Shown: in pieces, positions 24,942 through 34,074 of the stretch
Layout: each line of letters opens with the position of its first letter
Position numbering within the stretch: the stretch's first letter is position 1
Source of the DNA: Streptomyces alboflavus
GTDB lineage: Bacteria; Actinomycetota; Actinomycetes; Streptomycetales; Streptomycetaceae
Direction of reading: 5' to 3'
Assembly (NCBI RefSeq): GCF_000716675.1
Contig: NZ_JNXT01000035.1
Location: 1 to 64,000, forward strand
Length of the DNA: 64,000 nucleotides
Notes under the pieces: generated by a model
What the model saw: the letters and a program-made list of their open reading frames with translations, nothing else
The model's database searches: none
Told to the model about the DNA's origin: nothing
Made by a program: the position numbers and the translations under genes

Positions 24942-25604
24942 TCAGGTTCCGGACGGCACTTCGGTGGGGCCGTCTGGGGTGCTTCCCGCCGCCGCGGCTC
25001 CGTTGTTGTCGGCGCTGTTTTGATCGCCGCGCGCGTAGTAGGCGAGGCCCCACCTGCGGCGCACCCACTGCCGTCGCTCCGGGTGCGACCACTGGCGCAG
25101 GTCGCGCGTGAGCTGGTCGTAGTCCAACGGGATGCTCTGCCCCCGCAGTTGGGTGATCAGGCCACGGAGGCGGTACAACAGGGCGGGGACGGAGGTGGTG
25201 GTCGCTGCGGCCTCCACCCGGCGGTCCAGGGCGCTGTCGAGGAACTTCTCGCTGTCACGGAGTCTGCGCAGGGCCCGGCCGAGGTTGACGTGCTTGCGGT
25301 GCATGGGGCGGTTCTGGCCCTGCTGGTGCAGGCCGTAGAGGGTCACCGCGCCGTGCTCGGCGTGGAGTTCGGGGGTGAGCACGCCGTCCGTCTCCGTGGC
25401 GTAGTACGGCCACAGCGCCATGACCGATCCGGCGGGCTGGCCGAGGCCCGACCGCAGGTCTGCCAGTTCCTCACCGGGAGGGCCGTTGTGCTCGACCGAG
25501 GGGAGCCAGGTGCCGTCAGCCCGGAGGTAGCGGCGCCAGTACGGGACTCGGCGCGGTTCGGTGCTCTCCGGTCCGGGGAGCGGAGGGTTGGTCACGGTGG
25601 TCAC
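24942..25604 (-). CDS. cse2: CRISPR type I-E Cascade small subunit Cse2 (CasB)
   Basis: Small alpha-helical subunit, present in two copies in Cascade, that stabilises the R-loop. The 220-aa protein starts at a GTG overlapping the cse1 stop (GTGA). Family features include WRRYLRADG, SVMALWPYYA, the helical stretch NLGRALRRLRDSEKFLDSALDRRVEAA and LDYDQLTRDLRQWSHPERRQWVRRRWGLAYY near the end. A Gly/Ala/Pro tail of about 25 residues is extra. Confidence 0.9.
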   Translation of the reverse strand: MTTVTNPPLPGPESTEPRRVPYWRRYLRADGTWLPSVEHNGPPGEELADLRSGLGQPAGSVMALWPYYATETDGVLTPELHAEHGAVTLYGLHQQGQNRPMHRKHVNLGRALRRLRDSEKFLDSALDRRVEAAATTTSVPALLYRLRGLITQLRGQSIPLDYDQLTRDLRQWSHPERRQWVRRRWGLAYYARGDQNSADNNGAAAAGSTPDGPTEVPSGT

Positions 25605-27382
25605 TGCTCCGTGGTCGTGGAGTTGTCGGTGGTGGGCGGCTGGCCCTGACGGCAAGCGGTGCGGCGGAACAGGATCTTGCGGAGGTTGGCCCTGAAGAAG
25701 GCCTCCGCGGTGCTCTCCCGCGCGATCCGCGTCTGGCCCTCCTTGCCCTTCACCTCCCGGCCGGAGAACGCTGACGCCGCGCCGGTGGCCGAGAGCAGGT
25801 CGTCGGCGATCTTCCACGCTTCCCGGTGGGCCCTCTCCTCCCAGGCCAGGAGGCCCTGCTCAGTGCGGTCGAAGTCCTCGTCGCCGACTTCGCGCAGCCC
25901 GACCAGGAGCCGTCGCACCAGGGGGTCGAGGGCGTGCAGCAGCGTCTCGCCCGGGTACTGCCAGGTCCCGATGGGCGGGGGTGATGCTCCGACCGCTCGG
26001 CGCAGCTCGGCGGAGAGGGCGTTGACGGCCCTGGCGAGTTCTTCGGCCTGTTCGACGACGCCGAGGAGGGCGCCGCGCATGTCGCTGTCGGGGTGCAGGG
26101 CGGTGAGCGGCAGCGGGATCTCGTCGTGGTACGTGTCCTCGATGGTGCCGAGCTTCTTTCCGTAGCGGATGCCGGTCAGCTCCACCTGGGCGCCGTACCC
26201 GCCGGGCAGGTGATCGCCGACGTCGACGAGCTGGCTCAGCAGGACGCTGGTGTGGAAGCCGTCGGCCTGCACCGTGGCGTGCTCCTCCACGGAGGACTTG
26301 CGCACGGCCAGCAGAGCGTCGAGTCCGCGCCAGGCGGCTCGCCCGGTCCTGTGGCGTACGGGACGGAAGTGCGCTTCCCCGCCGGGCCGGTTGTCGCGTC
26401 GCGCGGACCGTCCGGCGCGGGCCTGGGCGCTGTCGACGTGCCATGCGGTGTGCGGCTCGTGGTCCATGTCGAGGAGCAGCCGGTCTCCGGCGGCGACGAC
26501 GGCTCGGGACACCCGCAGTTCGCCGTGGGCGGTGTGTTCGGGCACGAGGCGTACGCGGCGTGACTGCCAGGTCCACACGTCGAGCAGCCCTCGGCCTGCC
26601 CGGCTGGTCCAGGCGGGCGTCGCGCACGAGAGCGTCTCCGCCACCTCGCCGCCCTTGGCGCGGCGCTGCCATTGAGGGAGATCGTCCTTGAGGGCCTTCC
26701 TGCCGTACGGGATGTTGAGCAGGAGGGTCTCGTACACCGTGGTGCCCAGGGGCATGACGACCCCGAGCTGTCCGAGGGGCCCGACGGGATTGCCTGTCGT
26801 CTTCCCCGCCTTCATGTTCGGGTCCCCCGTCGCCCCCGTCTTGATCGCGCCGGTGTCCCAGCAGTGGACGTGCAAAAGCCACCGGGCCGCCTGTGCCGGA
26901 GTCAGCTCCGGTGGGTCGCCCTCGGTGCGGGAGGAGAACAGCGGCACGTTGTTCCCCAGGGCCGCGGTGGCGACCAGGACGGCGGCGCTCTTCGTGGCGT
27001 CACCGGACGTGGTCAGATCGGCGACCTGGGCGAAGGGGTCGTCGGGTGCGAAGAGGTCGAAGAGATGGTGGTGGGCATCGAGATAGGCAGCCAGCCGTTC
27101 GCGCTCCTCGTCGCGGAATCGACCGGCGGTGAACCTGCGCCCCCACTCGGCGGCGTCCGCGGGGAAGCCCAGGGCGTCCACCACCAGGGGCAACAGCAAC
27201 TGCCGGTAGATCGCGGGTCGTTGGGTGGGGGCGTCGACGAGGAGTTCGGCGTGCAGATGGGAATCGAGCAACAGCTCGCGGACGCAAAGCTCGCGAGGAC
27301 GTGCGGACCGGTGGCCCACCGGCTGGCTGCCGCCCGGGCGGGCACGCACAGGTAACCACGGCTCATCCAGCAGGTTCCACAA
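25601..27382 (-). CDS. cse1: CRISPR type I-E Cascade large subunit Cse1 (CasA)
   Basis: Recognises the PAM and recruits Cas3. The 593-aa protein begins FNLLD-like (MWNLLDEPWLPVRA), as Cse1 proteins do. It carries the ALGNNVPLFSSRTEG segment, WLLHVHCWDTGAIKTGATG and the four-helix C-terminal bundle. Its length is within the actinobacterial range. It is the first gene of the Cascade run and is separated from cas3 by 189 bp, so it may have its own promoter. Confidence 0.9.
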   Translation of the reverse strand: MWNLLDEPWLPVRARPGGSQPVGHRSARPRELCVRELLLDSHLHAELLVDAPTQRPAIYRQLLLPLVVDALGFPADAAEWGRRFTAGRFRDEERERLAAYLDAHHHLFDLFAPDDPFAQVADLTTSGDATKSAAVLVATAALGNNVPLFSSRTEGDPPELTPAQAARWLLHVHCWDTGAIKTGATGDPNMKAGKTTGNPVGPLGQLGVVMPLGTTVYETLLLNIPYGRKALKDDLPQWQRRAKGGEVAETLSCATPAWTSRAGRGLLDVWTWQSRRVRLVPEHTAHGELRVSRAVVAAGDRLLLDMDHEPHTAWHVDSAQARAGRSARRDNRPGGEAHFRPVRHRTGRAAWRGLDALLAVRKSSVEEHATVQADGFHTSVLLSQLVDVGDHLPGGYGAQVELTGIRYGKKLGTIEDTYHDEIPLPLTALHPDSDMRGALLGVVEQAEELARAVNALSAELRRAVGASPPPIGTWQYPGETLLHALDPLVRRLLVGLREVGDEDFDRTEQGLLAWEERAHREAWKIADDLLSATGAASAFSGREVKGKEGQTRIARESTAEAFFRANLRKILFRRTACRQGQPPTTDNSTTTEQ

Positions 27383-27571
27383 CTCGCATCCCCCTCGACA
27401 CGGCCATCTCCGCCCTGTCCGACCTGTCCGAACTCCGGATCCGGCGCCAGCTTTTCACAACGGAATCACACGCATAGGGCAAACAAGCGATTTCCCGGCG
27501 ACGCCGCACACCGTGGGGAAGGAGGTGAGGCAGCCCGGGCGACGCACTTCCGCGATGCCCAGGGTTCGGCC
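27383..27571. promoter_or_regulatory. Gap between cas3 and cse1
   Basis: This 189-bp segment has an AT-richer part at 27450-27495 (CTTTTCACAACGGAATCACA) upstream of cse1, which is a plausible Cascade promoter. No CRISPR repeat and no open frame with support was found here. Confidence 0.35.
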
Positions 27572-30460
27572 CTACGATCCGCCCACGACGCCCTCGTCGA
27601 CCAGGCCCAGCTCGGCGTCGTACCGCAGGCGACGGCCCTCCAGCACGACCTGGTACTGCGCGTCGAGCACCAATGCCCGACGGATGCTGAGCCGTGGATC
27701 CCGCGGCTTCTGGTCCCATGCGGGGAGCGGGTGGAGGACGGGCGGGTGCAAAGGGGCGTAGTCGGCGGGGAGTTCCATCGTGTGGGTGAGCAGGTCATCG
27801 ATCTGGGCAGCGGGCAGCTGTCCGCCCTCGCCGAGCCGAAGCCCCGACATGGTGCGGTAGCCGCGGGCGTCCCGCACCACCACCACGGCCTCGGCCGAGG
27901 GCTCCTCGCCGCGTACGAGCGCCGACAGGTCACGACCGCCCGGCAGGACGCGGGCCGCCACGTAGTGCAGCCCGGCCAGGGTGGCGCCCTCTCCGCCGCC
28001 GCGCCGTGACAGCAGCAGGCGGCGCGCCTGGTCGGCACGGGCCCGCCGTACGTCCAGCCACTCCCGTCGGGCGGCCTCCGCACCGTCGCGCCACGCGGCG
28101 GGGAGGGTCAGCGGGTCGCCGTACGCGGCGGCCACCAGCGCCGGGATGCGGCGGGGCAGCACCCACGGCTCCCCCGCGCCGGTGACGGCTTCCAGGACCA
28201 AATGGGCGGCGACCAGCAGCGGGTAGCGCCCGTACCGCTGCTCGCACGAGCCCAGGAAGCCGGGCGTGCTCGGGACGCCACTCGTGGTGCTGGCCCCTGC
28301 GTCACCGGTGGCCATGCCGGTGATCAGGATCCGAGGCGCGCCCAAGCGAGCGGGGCGCCGCCGGAGGGGGTTGCGGTGCAGTCGGCCTGCCCTCTGCAGC
28401 AGCAGGTCGACGGGGGCGGGGTCCGTGACCAGCAGGTCGACGTCCACGTCGAAGGCCTCCTCCGCGACCCTCGTGGCGACGACCACCAGCCGACGCGGCC
28501 TGTGGCTGCCGTCGCGCGAAGAGAGAGCGCGCAGGCAGAGGTCCGTGCGCAGCGTGCGGTCCCGCGCGGTCATGTGCTCGTGCAGCAGCACCACGTCATC
28601 CGGGCCGAAGCGTTCCCGAAGGGCCCGGTAGAGACTCTGGGCGCGGGGCGTCGTGTCGCGTATCGCCAGCGCGCAGCCGCCGTTCTCCAGTTCCTCCGCG
28701 AGCCGCGCGGTGAGTGCCGCGTCGGCGGGCTCGGGGCTCGAACGGAGCACGTCCTCGGGCAACACCTCGAAGGTGTAGGGGCGGTCCGGGCTGAAGCTCC
28801 CGCATGCCCGTGCCACCGGGGTCGCGGGAGTCGTCCCTCCGTCGAGAGGAGGGCAGATCGCGGTGACCCGGGCAGGGCCCTCCGGGGCGGCCGTCGAGTC
28901 ACCGTCGTACTCGTCCCGGCCGGTCACTCCGGTCAGGTACGCCTCCGCCACTTGTCGGCGCTGTCCGGGCGCCAGCGTCGCCGACAGCAGCACCACCGGC
29001 ACGCGGGCCTGGCCGAGCCAGCGCAGTGCTTCCTGGAGGAACTGGGAGCCATGAACGTCCGTCGCGTGGACCTCGTCCAGGACGACCACCTTGCCCAGCA
29101 GCCCAGCCATCCGCATCGACGCCCAGTTGCTGCGCGCGGCCGCGTACAGCAGCTCGTCGAGCGAGCTGACGACGAACGGGCACAGCAGTCCACGCCCGGC
29201 GCTGAAGAAGAACTCCGACGGACTCTGATCCCCGGTGCGCTCCTGCCGTTGGGTGTCCGCGTCCTCCCCACAGTGGCCGAGGGCCTCCGTGCGCTGCTCG
29301 GGCGTCGCGTCATGCAGGGCCGTCCAGTCGGGAGAGAGGTTCTGCCACAGGTGCAGCAGAGCGACGTGTGCGCCGAGCCCGTCCTGTGTGGCCTCCGCCC
29401 ACTCCTTGACCTCACGGAACATGGGGTCGGCCGTCGACCAGCGCGGCATGCCGACGAACACCCCGTCGTAGCCGAAGCGGGCCGCCAGGATCTCCGCCAC
29501 CACCAGCCCCGCCCGGGTCTTCCCCTCACCCATGGGAGCCTCGATGATCAGCATTCCGGGGGCGGGCATCGTGCGGGCTGTCTCGGCCGCCAGTCGCTGC
29601 ACGGGGCGGGGCGGGTCCCCGTAGCGGCGCTCGAACACCCCGTCGTCGGGTACGGGCAGCCGCCCCCACCCTCGGCGCAGGCCCAGCGCCGTCCATGACG
29701 TGTCGGCGCGCTCACGGGCACCGGCGAGGGTCACCTTCGCGGGGTCGTCGACACCACCGAAGTACTCCTTGGCGCTGGCCATCTGGTCGGCCATCGCGAT
29801 CAGCCCGGCGAGGTGCAACTGCTGGGCCCGTGAAGGGACTTCGGCTGGAACCTGCCGTGCCGCCGGGCGTAGTTCCAGAAGTCCGCCCACCTTGTGGAAG
29901 AGGGCTCGTTGGACCTCACCCCACCCTTGACGCCCCTCCGCCTGCCCCCGGGCGGGCGGAGGCGGCTTGATCCCGGCGGCCAGCGGAAAGAACCCGTGGT
30001 GCCCGGCGATCAGCGGCCAGACCCACTCCACGTGCTCCGGCGGCCACCCCTCCTCTCGCAGGAAGCGCCGCACGAGATACCCACCGGCGTGCTGGTGCGA
30101 CCATCCGTACCGCTCGACGGTCGGTGCGTGCCAAGTGAGCCCGGCTTCCCGGCCCGCCTTCGCCGTCTCCGGATACTTGCCCTGCCATGCGGGCGTCGCC
30201 TTGCCCAGGTCGTGCAGGGCCGCAAGCCACATGAGCAGCTCGCGCCCCCGGCCGGGGCCTCCCGCCATGCGGTCCAGCGTGCCGCGGGTGGCGTGGGCGA
30301 GGTAGTCCTCCCAGATGCGCTCCGCCACCGCCGCCGTGTCGAGCATGTGGGACAGAAGCAGATTCGGGGTTCCGTCCGCGTACTTGGCGGTCTTGCCGAT
30401 CAGCGCCCACACTTGCCGCTCGATGCGCTCGTCACGCTCGCAGTCCGCCTCGCTCCCCAC
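27572..30460 (-). CDS. cas3: CRISPR type I-E nuclease-helicase Cas3
   Basis: Degrades target DNA after Cascade binding. The 962-aa protein has an N-terminal HD nuclease (H38, H83-D84 in ALHDLGK, and AGHHG near 152-156). An SF2 helicase follows: Walker A APMGEGKT about 308-315, DEVH at 462-465, SATL motif III and a C-terminal QRAGRLHRN motif VI. All catalytic positions appear intact, so interference should be possible. It is transcribed away from the reverse-transcriptase-like gene, with 102 bp between the start codons. Confidence 0.93.
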   Translation of the reverse strand: MGSEADCERDERIERQVWALIGKTAKYADGTPNLLLSHMLDTAAVAERIWEDYLAHATRGTLDRMAGGPGRGRELLMWLAALHDLGKATPAWQGKYPETAKAGREAGLTWHAPTVERYGWSHQHAGGYLVRRFLREEGWPPEHVEWVWPLIAGHHGFFPLAAGIKPPPPARGQAEGRQGWGEVQRALFHKVGGLLELRPAARQVPAEVPSRAQQLHLAGLIAMADQMASAKEYFGGVDDPAKVTLAGARERADTSWTALGLRRGWGRLPVPDDGVFERRYGDPPRPVQRLAAETARTMPAPGMLIIEAPMGEGKTRAGLVVAEILAARFGYDGVFVGMPRWSTADPMFREVKEWAEATQDGLGAHVALLHLWQNLSPDWTALHDATPEQRTEALGHCGEDADTQRQERTGDQSPSEFFFSAGRGLLCPFVVSSLDELLYAAARSNWASMRMAGLLGKVVVLDEVHATDVHGSQFLQEALRWLGQARVPVVLLSATLAPGQRRQVAEAYLTGVTGRDEYDGDSTAAPEGPARVTAICPPLDGGTTPATPVARACGSFSPDRPYTFEVLPEDVLRSSPEPADAALTARLAEELENGGCALAIRDTTPRAQSLYRALRERFGPDDVVLLHEHMTARDRTLRTDLCLRALSSRDGSHRPRRLVVVATRVAEEAFDVDVDLLVTDPAPVDLLLQRAGRLHRNPLRRRPARLGAPRILITGMATGDAGASTTSGVPSTPGFLGSCEQRYGRYPLLVAAHLVLEAVTGAGEPWVLPRRIPALVAAAYGDPLTLPAAWRDGAEAARREWLDVRRARADQARRLLLSRRGGGEGATLAGLHYVAARVLPGGRDLSALVRGEEPSAEAVVVVRDARGYRTMSGLRLGEGGQLPAAQIDDLLTHTMELPADYAPLHPPVLHPLPAWDQKPRDPRLSIRRALVLDAQYQVVLEGRRLRYDAELGLVDEGVVGGS

Positions 30461-30500
30461 AACTCCCCCTCACCCGGACGACATTGGGCTCACGTTCGAA

Positions 30501-30530
30501 ATCCGTCGGTACGACATCCGTCGGTACGAT
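30501..30530. repeat. Two tandem 15-bp repeats in the cas3/RT divergent promoter
   Basis: ATCCGTCGGTACGAC (30501-30515) is followed at once by ATCCGTCGGTACGAT (30516-30530). They sit in the middle of the 102-bp divergent intergenic region, 41 bp from the cas3 start and 33 bp from the RT start. Such iterons are typical operators, so one factor may control both directions. Confidence 0.75.
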
Positions 30531-30562
30531 CCGCCTTCTGAGACCTGTGTCATCCTGCCGCC

Positions 30563-31804
30563 ATGACGGACGACGCACCCCCAAGAGCACATGCATGGTC
30601 CGCTGCGTTCGACTCGGACCTGCTCACCGACTACGTGCCCGACGCACTCGGGGCCGCCGACGTCAGCCGCCAACTGGCCCTAGGTCAGCCACTCGACGAC
30701 GGGCCGCTCCGCGTGGGCCGGATGCGCGTGCCGCTCGCCCGGCGGACGGAGAGCATCCCGATCCTCCCCTGCGTCGAGCGGGCTCGCATGTTCCTGCTCA
30801 CCGAGCAGGCCCTGACCGTTCATGCGCCACGTTCCGAGGTGTTCAGCTACCGCTCCCTGACATGGCGGTACCGGCCCGCCTACCAAGCGCGGCAACGCCA
30901 CCTCCAGGCGTTGGCCGCCCGATCCGACCTGCCGCTCGCCCTCGTGCTCGACGTCCACCGATTCGGCCAGTCCCTGCCGCTGAACACCCTGATCCGCGCC
31001 CCCTGGATGACCGAACACCTCGCCGGAGCACTCACCGCCCTGCGAACAGCGGCCGGCCGCACACTCCTGCCCGGCCATCGCTGGTCCAATCGGCTCGGCA
31101 CAGCGGCGCTTGCTCCGCTGGACGACACGGTGGCCGCACTCGCACCAGGCCGCTGGGCGCGCTGGGGCGACGACCTCCACGTGCTCGTGCGGGACCGGGC
31201 CGAGGCCGACGAGATCCGCTCCGCCGTGGTGGTGGCGCTCCAGCAACTCGGGCTGAGCCTGTCGCAGGAGAAGTGCACCGTGGCACCAGCCGCCTCCGTC
31301 CTGACCGGTCCCGCCCGCGTCATCGACGGCCGACCCGAAGAGGTCTGGCGTACAGGTCTGGCGAACGGCGACGTCAAGGCCCTCCGGTACGGGCTGTCCC
31401 GCTCCCCACCGGACGAAAGGGTCACCCGGACGCTCGTCGCCGCCGTCCAGAACCGTCCTGCCCTCCTGCCCCGGGCAGTCCACTATCTCGACCGCGCGGC
31501 GCACACACCCGTCGGGCAGGCCGCCACCAAGGAACTGCTGCACACCGTAGAGGCCGACGCGTTCACCGCCGCACGCCTGCTGGCCCTTGCCGCTCGCCAT
31601 CCAGAGCTCGCCCCCGAAGTCCCCGCCGAGATGTTGGCGGCGGCGGACAACTCCGGGATCGCCCCGCTGCTCGAACTCGCCTTCCGCGTCGATGTGCTGC
31701 GTGGGCGCCTTCGCGCGCGTCCGCCCACGTCACGCATGCGGGAGTGGCTGGCCTCGGGCGCCCACCCCCACCATCAACTACCCCAGGTCACTACGCTGTT
31801 GTGA
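30563..31804 (+). CDS. Reverse-transcriptase-like protein (Abi/DRT type)
   Basis: A 413-aa protein with recognisable RT palm motifs. Motif 3 is VLDVHRFGQSL with D130, the motif 4 region is RLGTAALAPLDD, motif 5 is ARWGDDLHVLVRD with the catalytic pair D203-D204 (WGDD in place of YADD), and motif 6 is LGLSLSQEKCTV. After about residue 255 the protein is purely alpha-helical, like the HEAT-type C-terminal domains of AbiK/AbiA-class RTs. No maturase, endonuclease or Cas1 domain is present. It is divergent from cas3 and one base away from a nucleotidyltransferase gene, which suggests a two-gene antiphage module. Confidence 0.72.
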   Translation: MTDDAPPRAHAWSAAFDSDLLTDYVPDALGAADVSRQLALGQPLDDGPLRVGRMRVPLARRTESIPILPCVERARMFLLTEQALTVHAPRSEVFSYRSLTWRYRPAYQARQRHLQALAARSDLPLALVLDVHRFGQSLPLNTLIRAPWMTEHLAGALTALRTAAGRTLLPGHRWSNRLGTAALAPLDDTVAALAPGRWARWGDDLHVLVRDRAEADEIRSAVVVALQQLGLSLSQEKCTVAPAASVLTGPARVIDGRPEEVWRTGLANGDVKALRYGLSRSPPDERVTRTLVAAVQNRPALLPRAVHYLDRAAHTPVGQAATKELLHTVEADAFTAARLLALAARHPELAPEVPAEMLAAADNSGIAPLLELAFRVDVLRGRLRARPPTSRMREWLASGAHPHHQLPQVTTLL

Positions 31805-31805
31805 C

Positions 31806-32732
31806 ATGGAGACTGGAGAGTCGGGCACAGGTTCGTCGAGCCCGCCCGGCTCCCCCCTCGGCGACGGCTGGTACGCCCCCGCCCGGCCCCTCGCGGTCCG
31901 CCACCATCTCGAGGCCGCCGCGATCACCCTGCACGCCTTCCAGCGAGCACTCGCCCCGGCCGCCTGGTACCTCAAGGGCTCCGCGGCGCTGGCAGCCTGG
32001 ATCGGTCCGGCGGCCCGCCTGCCCAAGGACCTCGACCTCGTCGTACCGGACGAAGCCGGCCGCCAGTTCCTGGGCTCGGGCACACTGCCGCCCGGCCCTC
32101 GTGGAGAGTCACTGCGTGTGACACGCCACGAGCCGGTGACCTTCAGCTCAGGAACAGCGCCCACGGTGTACCGGGCGCTGGTGGACATCGAGGGGCCGCA
32201 GATGCTGCCACCCGTACTCCTTGGACTCCAACTCGTACCGGAATCTGCCCCGGAGGGCTACGAGCGCACCACACTTCTCGACTTTCCCGGCCCGGTGGGA
32301 GCGGTCACCGTGCCGTCGGTCACGGGATACCGGTTCCTCACGCAGAAGCTGGTGCGGTACACGCGGCGACGCAGTGGCGGCCGCGTCAACACCCACTGGC
32401 AGGATCTGACCGACATGCTCCTCGCCGCGGCCCACCCCTCCTATCCGACCCTGCGCCTCGGGGCACTGCGCCGGGACCTGGCGATCGAGATGCGGGAGCA
32501 CGGCCGCGCCCTGCCGACGTGTCTCCCGGCTCCGCCTGTCGAGTGGCTCGACTTCTGGGACACGGCGACCTTCGTCCGGGGACTGCCGTTCGGACGGCTG
32601 CCCGAGGCAGCGGAGCGCCTCACCCGCTTCTGGGAGCCCGTACTGCGGGACCCGGAGCGCGCGGCGGCGGAGGGCGATGACGCCCTGGCCCCGGTGTGGC
32701 AACCGGGCACATGGGACTGGATCACTCCCTGA
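31806..32732 (+). CDS. AbiEii-like nucleotidyltransferase
   Basis: A 308-aa protein of the DNA polymerase-beta-like nucleotidyltransferase superfamily. The signature is AWYLKGSAALAAWI (G58-S59) followed by LPKDLDLVVP (D75, D77), as in AbiEii/AbiGii toxins. Later segments YRFLTQKLVRYTRRR and DLTDMLLAAAH fit the family pattern of a Lys helix and a DLxD motif. The start is one base after the RT stop. No AbiEi-type antitoxin is next to it, so if it is a toxin the RT may control it. The substrate (tRNA or another molecule) is unknown. Confidence 0.68.
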   Translation: METGESGTGSSSPPGSPLGDGWYAPARPLAVRHHLEAAAITLHAFQRALAPAAWYLKGSAALAAWIGPAARLPKDLDLVVPDEAGRQFLGSGTLPPGPRGESLRVTRHEPVTFSSGTAPTVYRALVDIEGPQMLPPVLLGLQLVPESAPEGYERTTLLDFPGPVGAVTVPSVTGYRFLTQKLVRYTRRRSGGRVNTHWQDLTDMLLAAAHPSYPTLRLGALRRDLAIEMREHGRALPTCLPAPPVEWLDFWDTATFVRGLPFGRLPEAAERLTRFWEPVLRDPERAAAEGDDALAPVWQPGTWDWITP

Positions 32733-32772
32733 TCCGCCCTCGCACTTGCTGTCGCACGGGCGTGTGGGGCTT

Positions 32773-34074
32773 TCACAGGCGTACGAAGGCCGCGCGAGCC
32801 GAAGACGGCAGGTGCTCCAACCACCAGTCACGCCACCGCCGGGCGTGGAGCAGGTGGTGGTGTCCGGGCTGCCCGGCTCCCGCGCGGGCGAGACCCCTGA
32901 GGTAGTCCACCGCGTACGCCGCGCTCTCGGTGTCCAGCGGCTTTCCGAACTCGTGCAGTGCCGCCTCCGGACACGCGGTCCCCTTGAGCGTCTTCGTCAC
33001 GTGCAGGCTGAAGTAGGCGCGCTCACGTGCCGCGGGGAACTCCAGGGAGGACAGAGGCGTCACCCCGACACCGCTGTGCATGCGCCCCTCGGTACGCCGG
33101 TTGGCGGCCGTGACCGCTGCCCGCATGACCGTCCCGTCCGGCACCAGTCCGCTGAGCCCGTCGCCCAAGGTCGCGTGCAGTTGGCCGGTCGGCCGTACGG
33201 CTTCGCTCAGCGTGCGCAGGTGCTCCACCAGGGCGTGCTCTCTGGCCAGGCGGAGCCGGTACGTCTCCCTCAGCACCTCGGCCGTGCTCGACCTGCCGGC
33301 CAACCAGGCCTCTGCCGTCGGCAGGAGTTCGTGCGCGTTGCCTTCGGCGAGGCGTGCTCCGCCCGTGCGGCTCAGCGTGCCCCACTCGATGTCATGCACG
33401 TCCGTGACCGCGTAGAAGTCCGTGGCGGTGCGCCCCTCCACGGTCTTGGTCCAGCCGTCGGCCGACGGGACGCCGGGCATGCGCGGGTCCTCGTCGGGCG
33501 CGGCACCTCGTACGCCGTCTCCCCCGCCAAGGGGCCGCACCAGCACACCGGCCAGCAGCGACGCCGCCTGCGCCACCCCCAGGACGTGCGGGGCCCCGCC
33601 GATCACCGGGGCGGAGCGAGTCTCCTGGATGCCCGGCCGGTCACGCCTCAGCCGGGCGGCCATCGACACCTCATAACAGGCGAACAACAGGGACTCGCGC
33701 CGCTGGGCCTTGCTCCCGCCAAGCTGCACGCGACCCCATGCCCACCCGTGCCGCACCCCGTCGGCGAACCGCATCCGAGGGGGATCCGCCGCGCCAGGAC
33801 GGATCAGGACCAGGTCCTTGCCGTAGTACGAAGCCGACCATCGGCCGCAGTCCGTACCGCTCGCCACCAGGACCAGGCTGTCGCGCACCGTGCGCAGTCC
33901 GGCGTCATGGTCCCCGGCCTCCTCCACACTGGCCCGCAGCGCACTGGTCACCACGATCATGGTGACCTCGCGCCCAGCCGTCTCGGCCATCCGGCCCAGG
34001 ACGTCCCCGGCGTCCGCGCAGCCCGGCGGAAAGCCTGGCGCGTGCCGTGGCGGCCAGACGAACGCGGCACTCAC
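32773..34074 (-). CDS. Unrecognised 433-aa protein, third gene of a coupled trio
   Basis: I do not recognise this family. The first 40 residues contain an aromatic/Pro start (FVWPPRHAPGFPPGCADAG). The region VTMIVVTSALRAS is followed by SLVLVASGTDCGRWSASYYGKDLVLIRPG, a beta-rich part. The C-terminal half is mainly helical with FSLHVTKTLKGTACPEAALHEFGKPLDTESAAYAVDYLRGL. No transmembrane segment, Walker motif or nuclease signature is visible. The start overlaps the upstream membrane-protein stop (ATGA). Its 3' end faces the nucleotidyltransferase 3' end 40 bp away. Confidence 0.6.
   Translation of the reverse strand: MSAAFVWPPRHAPGFPPGCADAGDVLGRMAETAGREVTMIVVTSALRASVEEAGDHDAGLRTVRDSLVLVASGTDCGRWSASYYGKDLVLIRPGAADPPRMRFADGVRHGWAWGRVQLGGSKAQRRESLLFACYEVSMAARLRRDRPGIQETRSAPVIGGAPHVLGVAQAASLLAGVLVRPLGGGDGVRGAAPDEDPRMPGVPSADGWTKTVEGRTATDFYAVTDVHDIEWGTLSRTGGARLAEGNAHELLPTAEAWLAGRSSTAEVLRETYRLRLAREHALVEHLRTLSEAVRPTGQLHATLGDGLSGLVPDGTVMRAAVTAANRRTEGRMHSGVGVTPLSSLEFPAARERAYFSLHVTKTLKGTACPEAALHEFGKPLDTESAAYAVDYLRGLARAGAGQPGHHHLLHARRWRDWWLEHLPSSARAAFVRL

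Noticed and set aside
27383-27571. CRISPR array or leader between cas3 and cse1
   Set aside because: No copy of the 29-bp repeat or its hairpin is found in this gap.
30461-32732. Retron (RT with msr-msd RNA)
   Set aside because: The region upstream of the RT gene is only 102 bp with iterons and shows no inverted-repeat msr-msd structure; the RT lacks the retron VTG and NAXXH motifs as far as I can see.
31806-32732. Standard AbiE toxin-antitoxin pair
   Set aside because: The gene upstream is RT-like and not the AbiEi winged-helix antitoxin, and no other small regulator adjoins.
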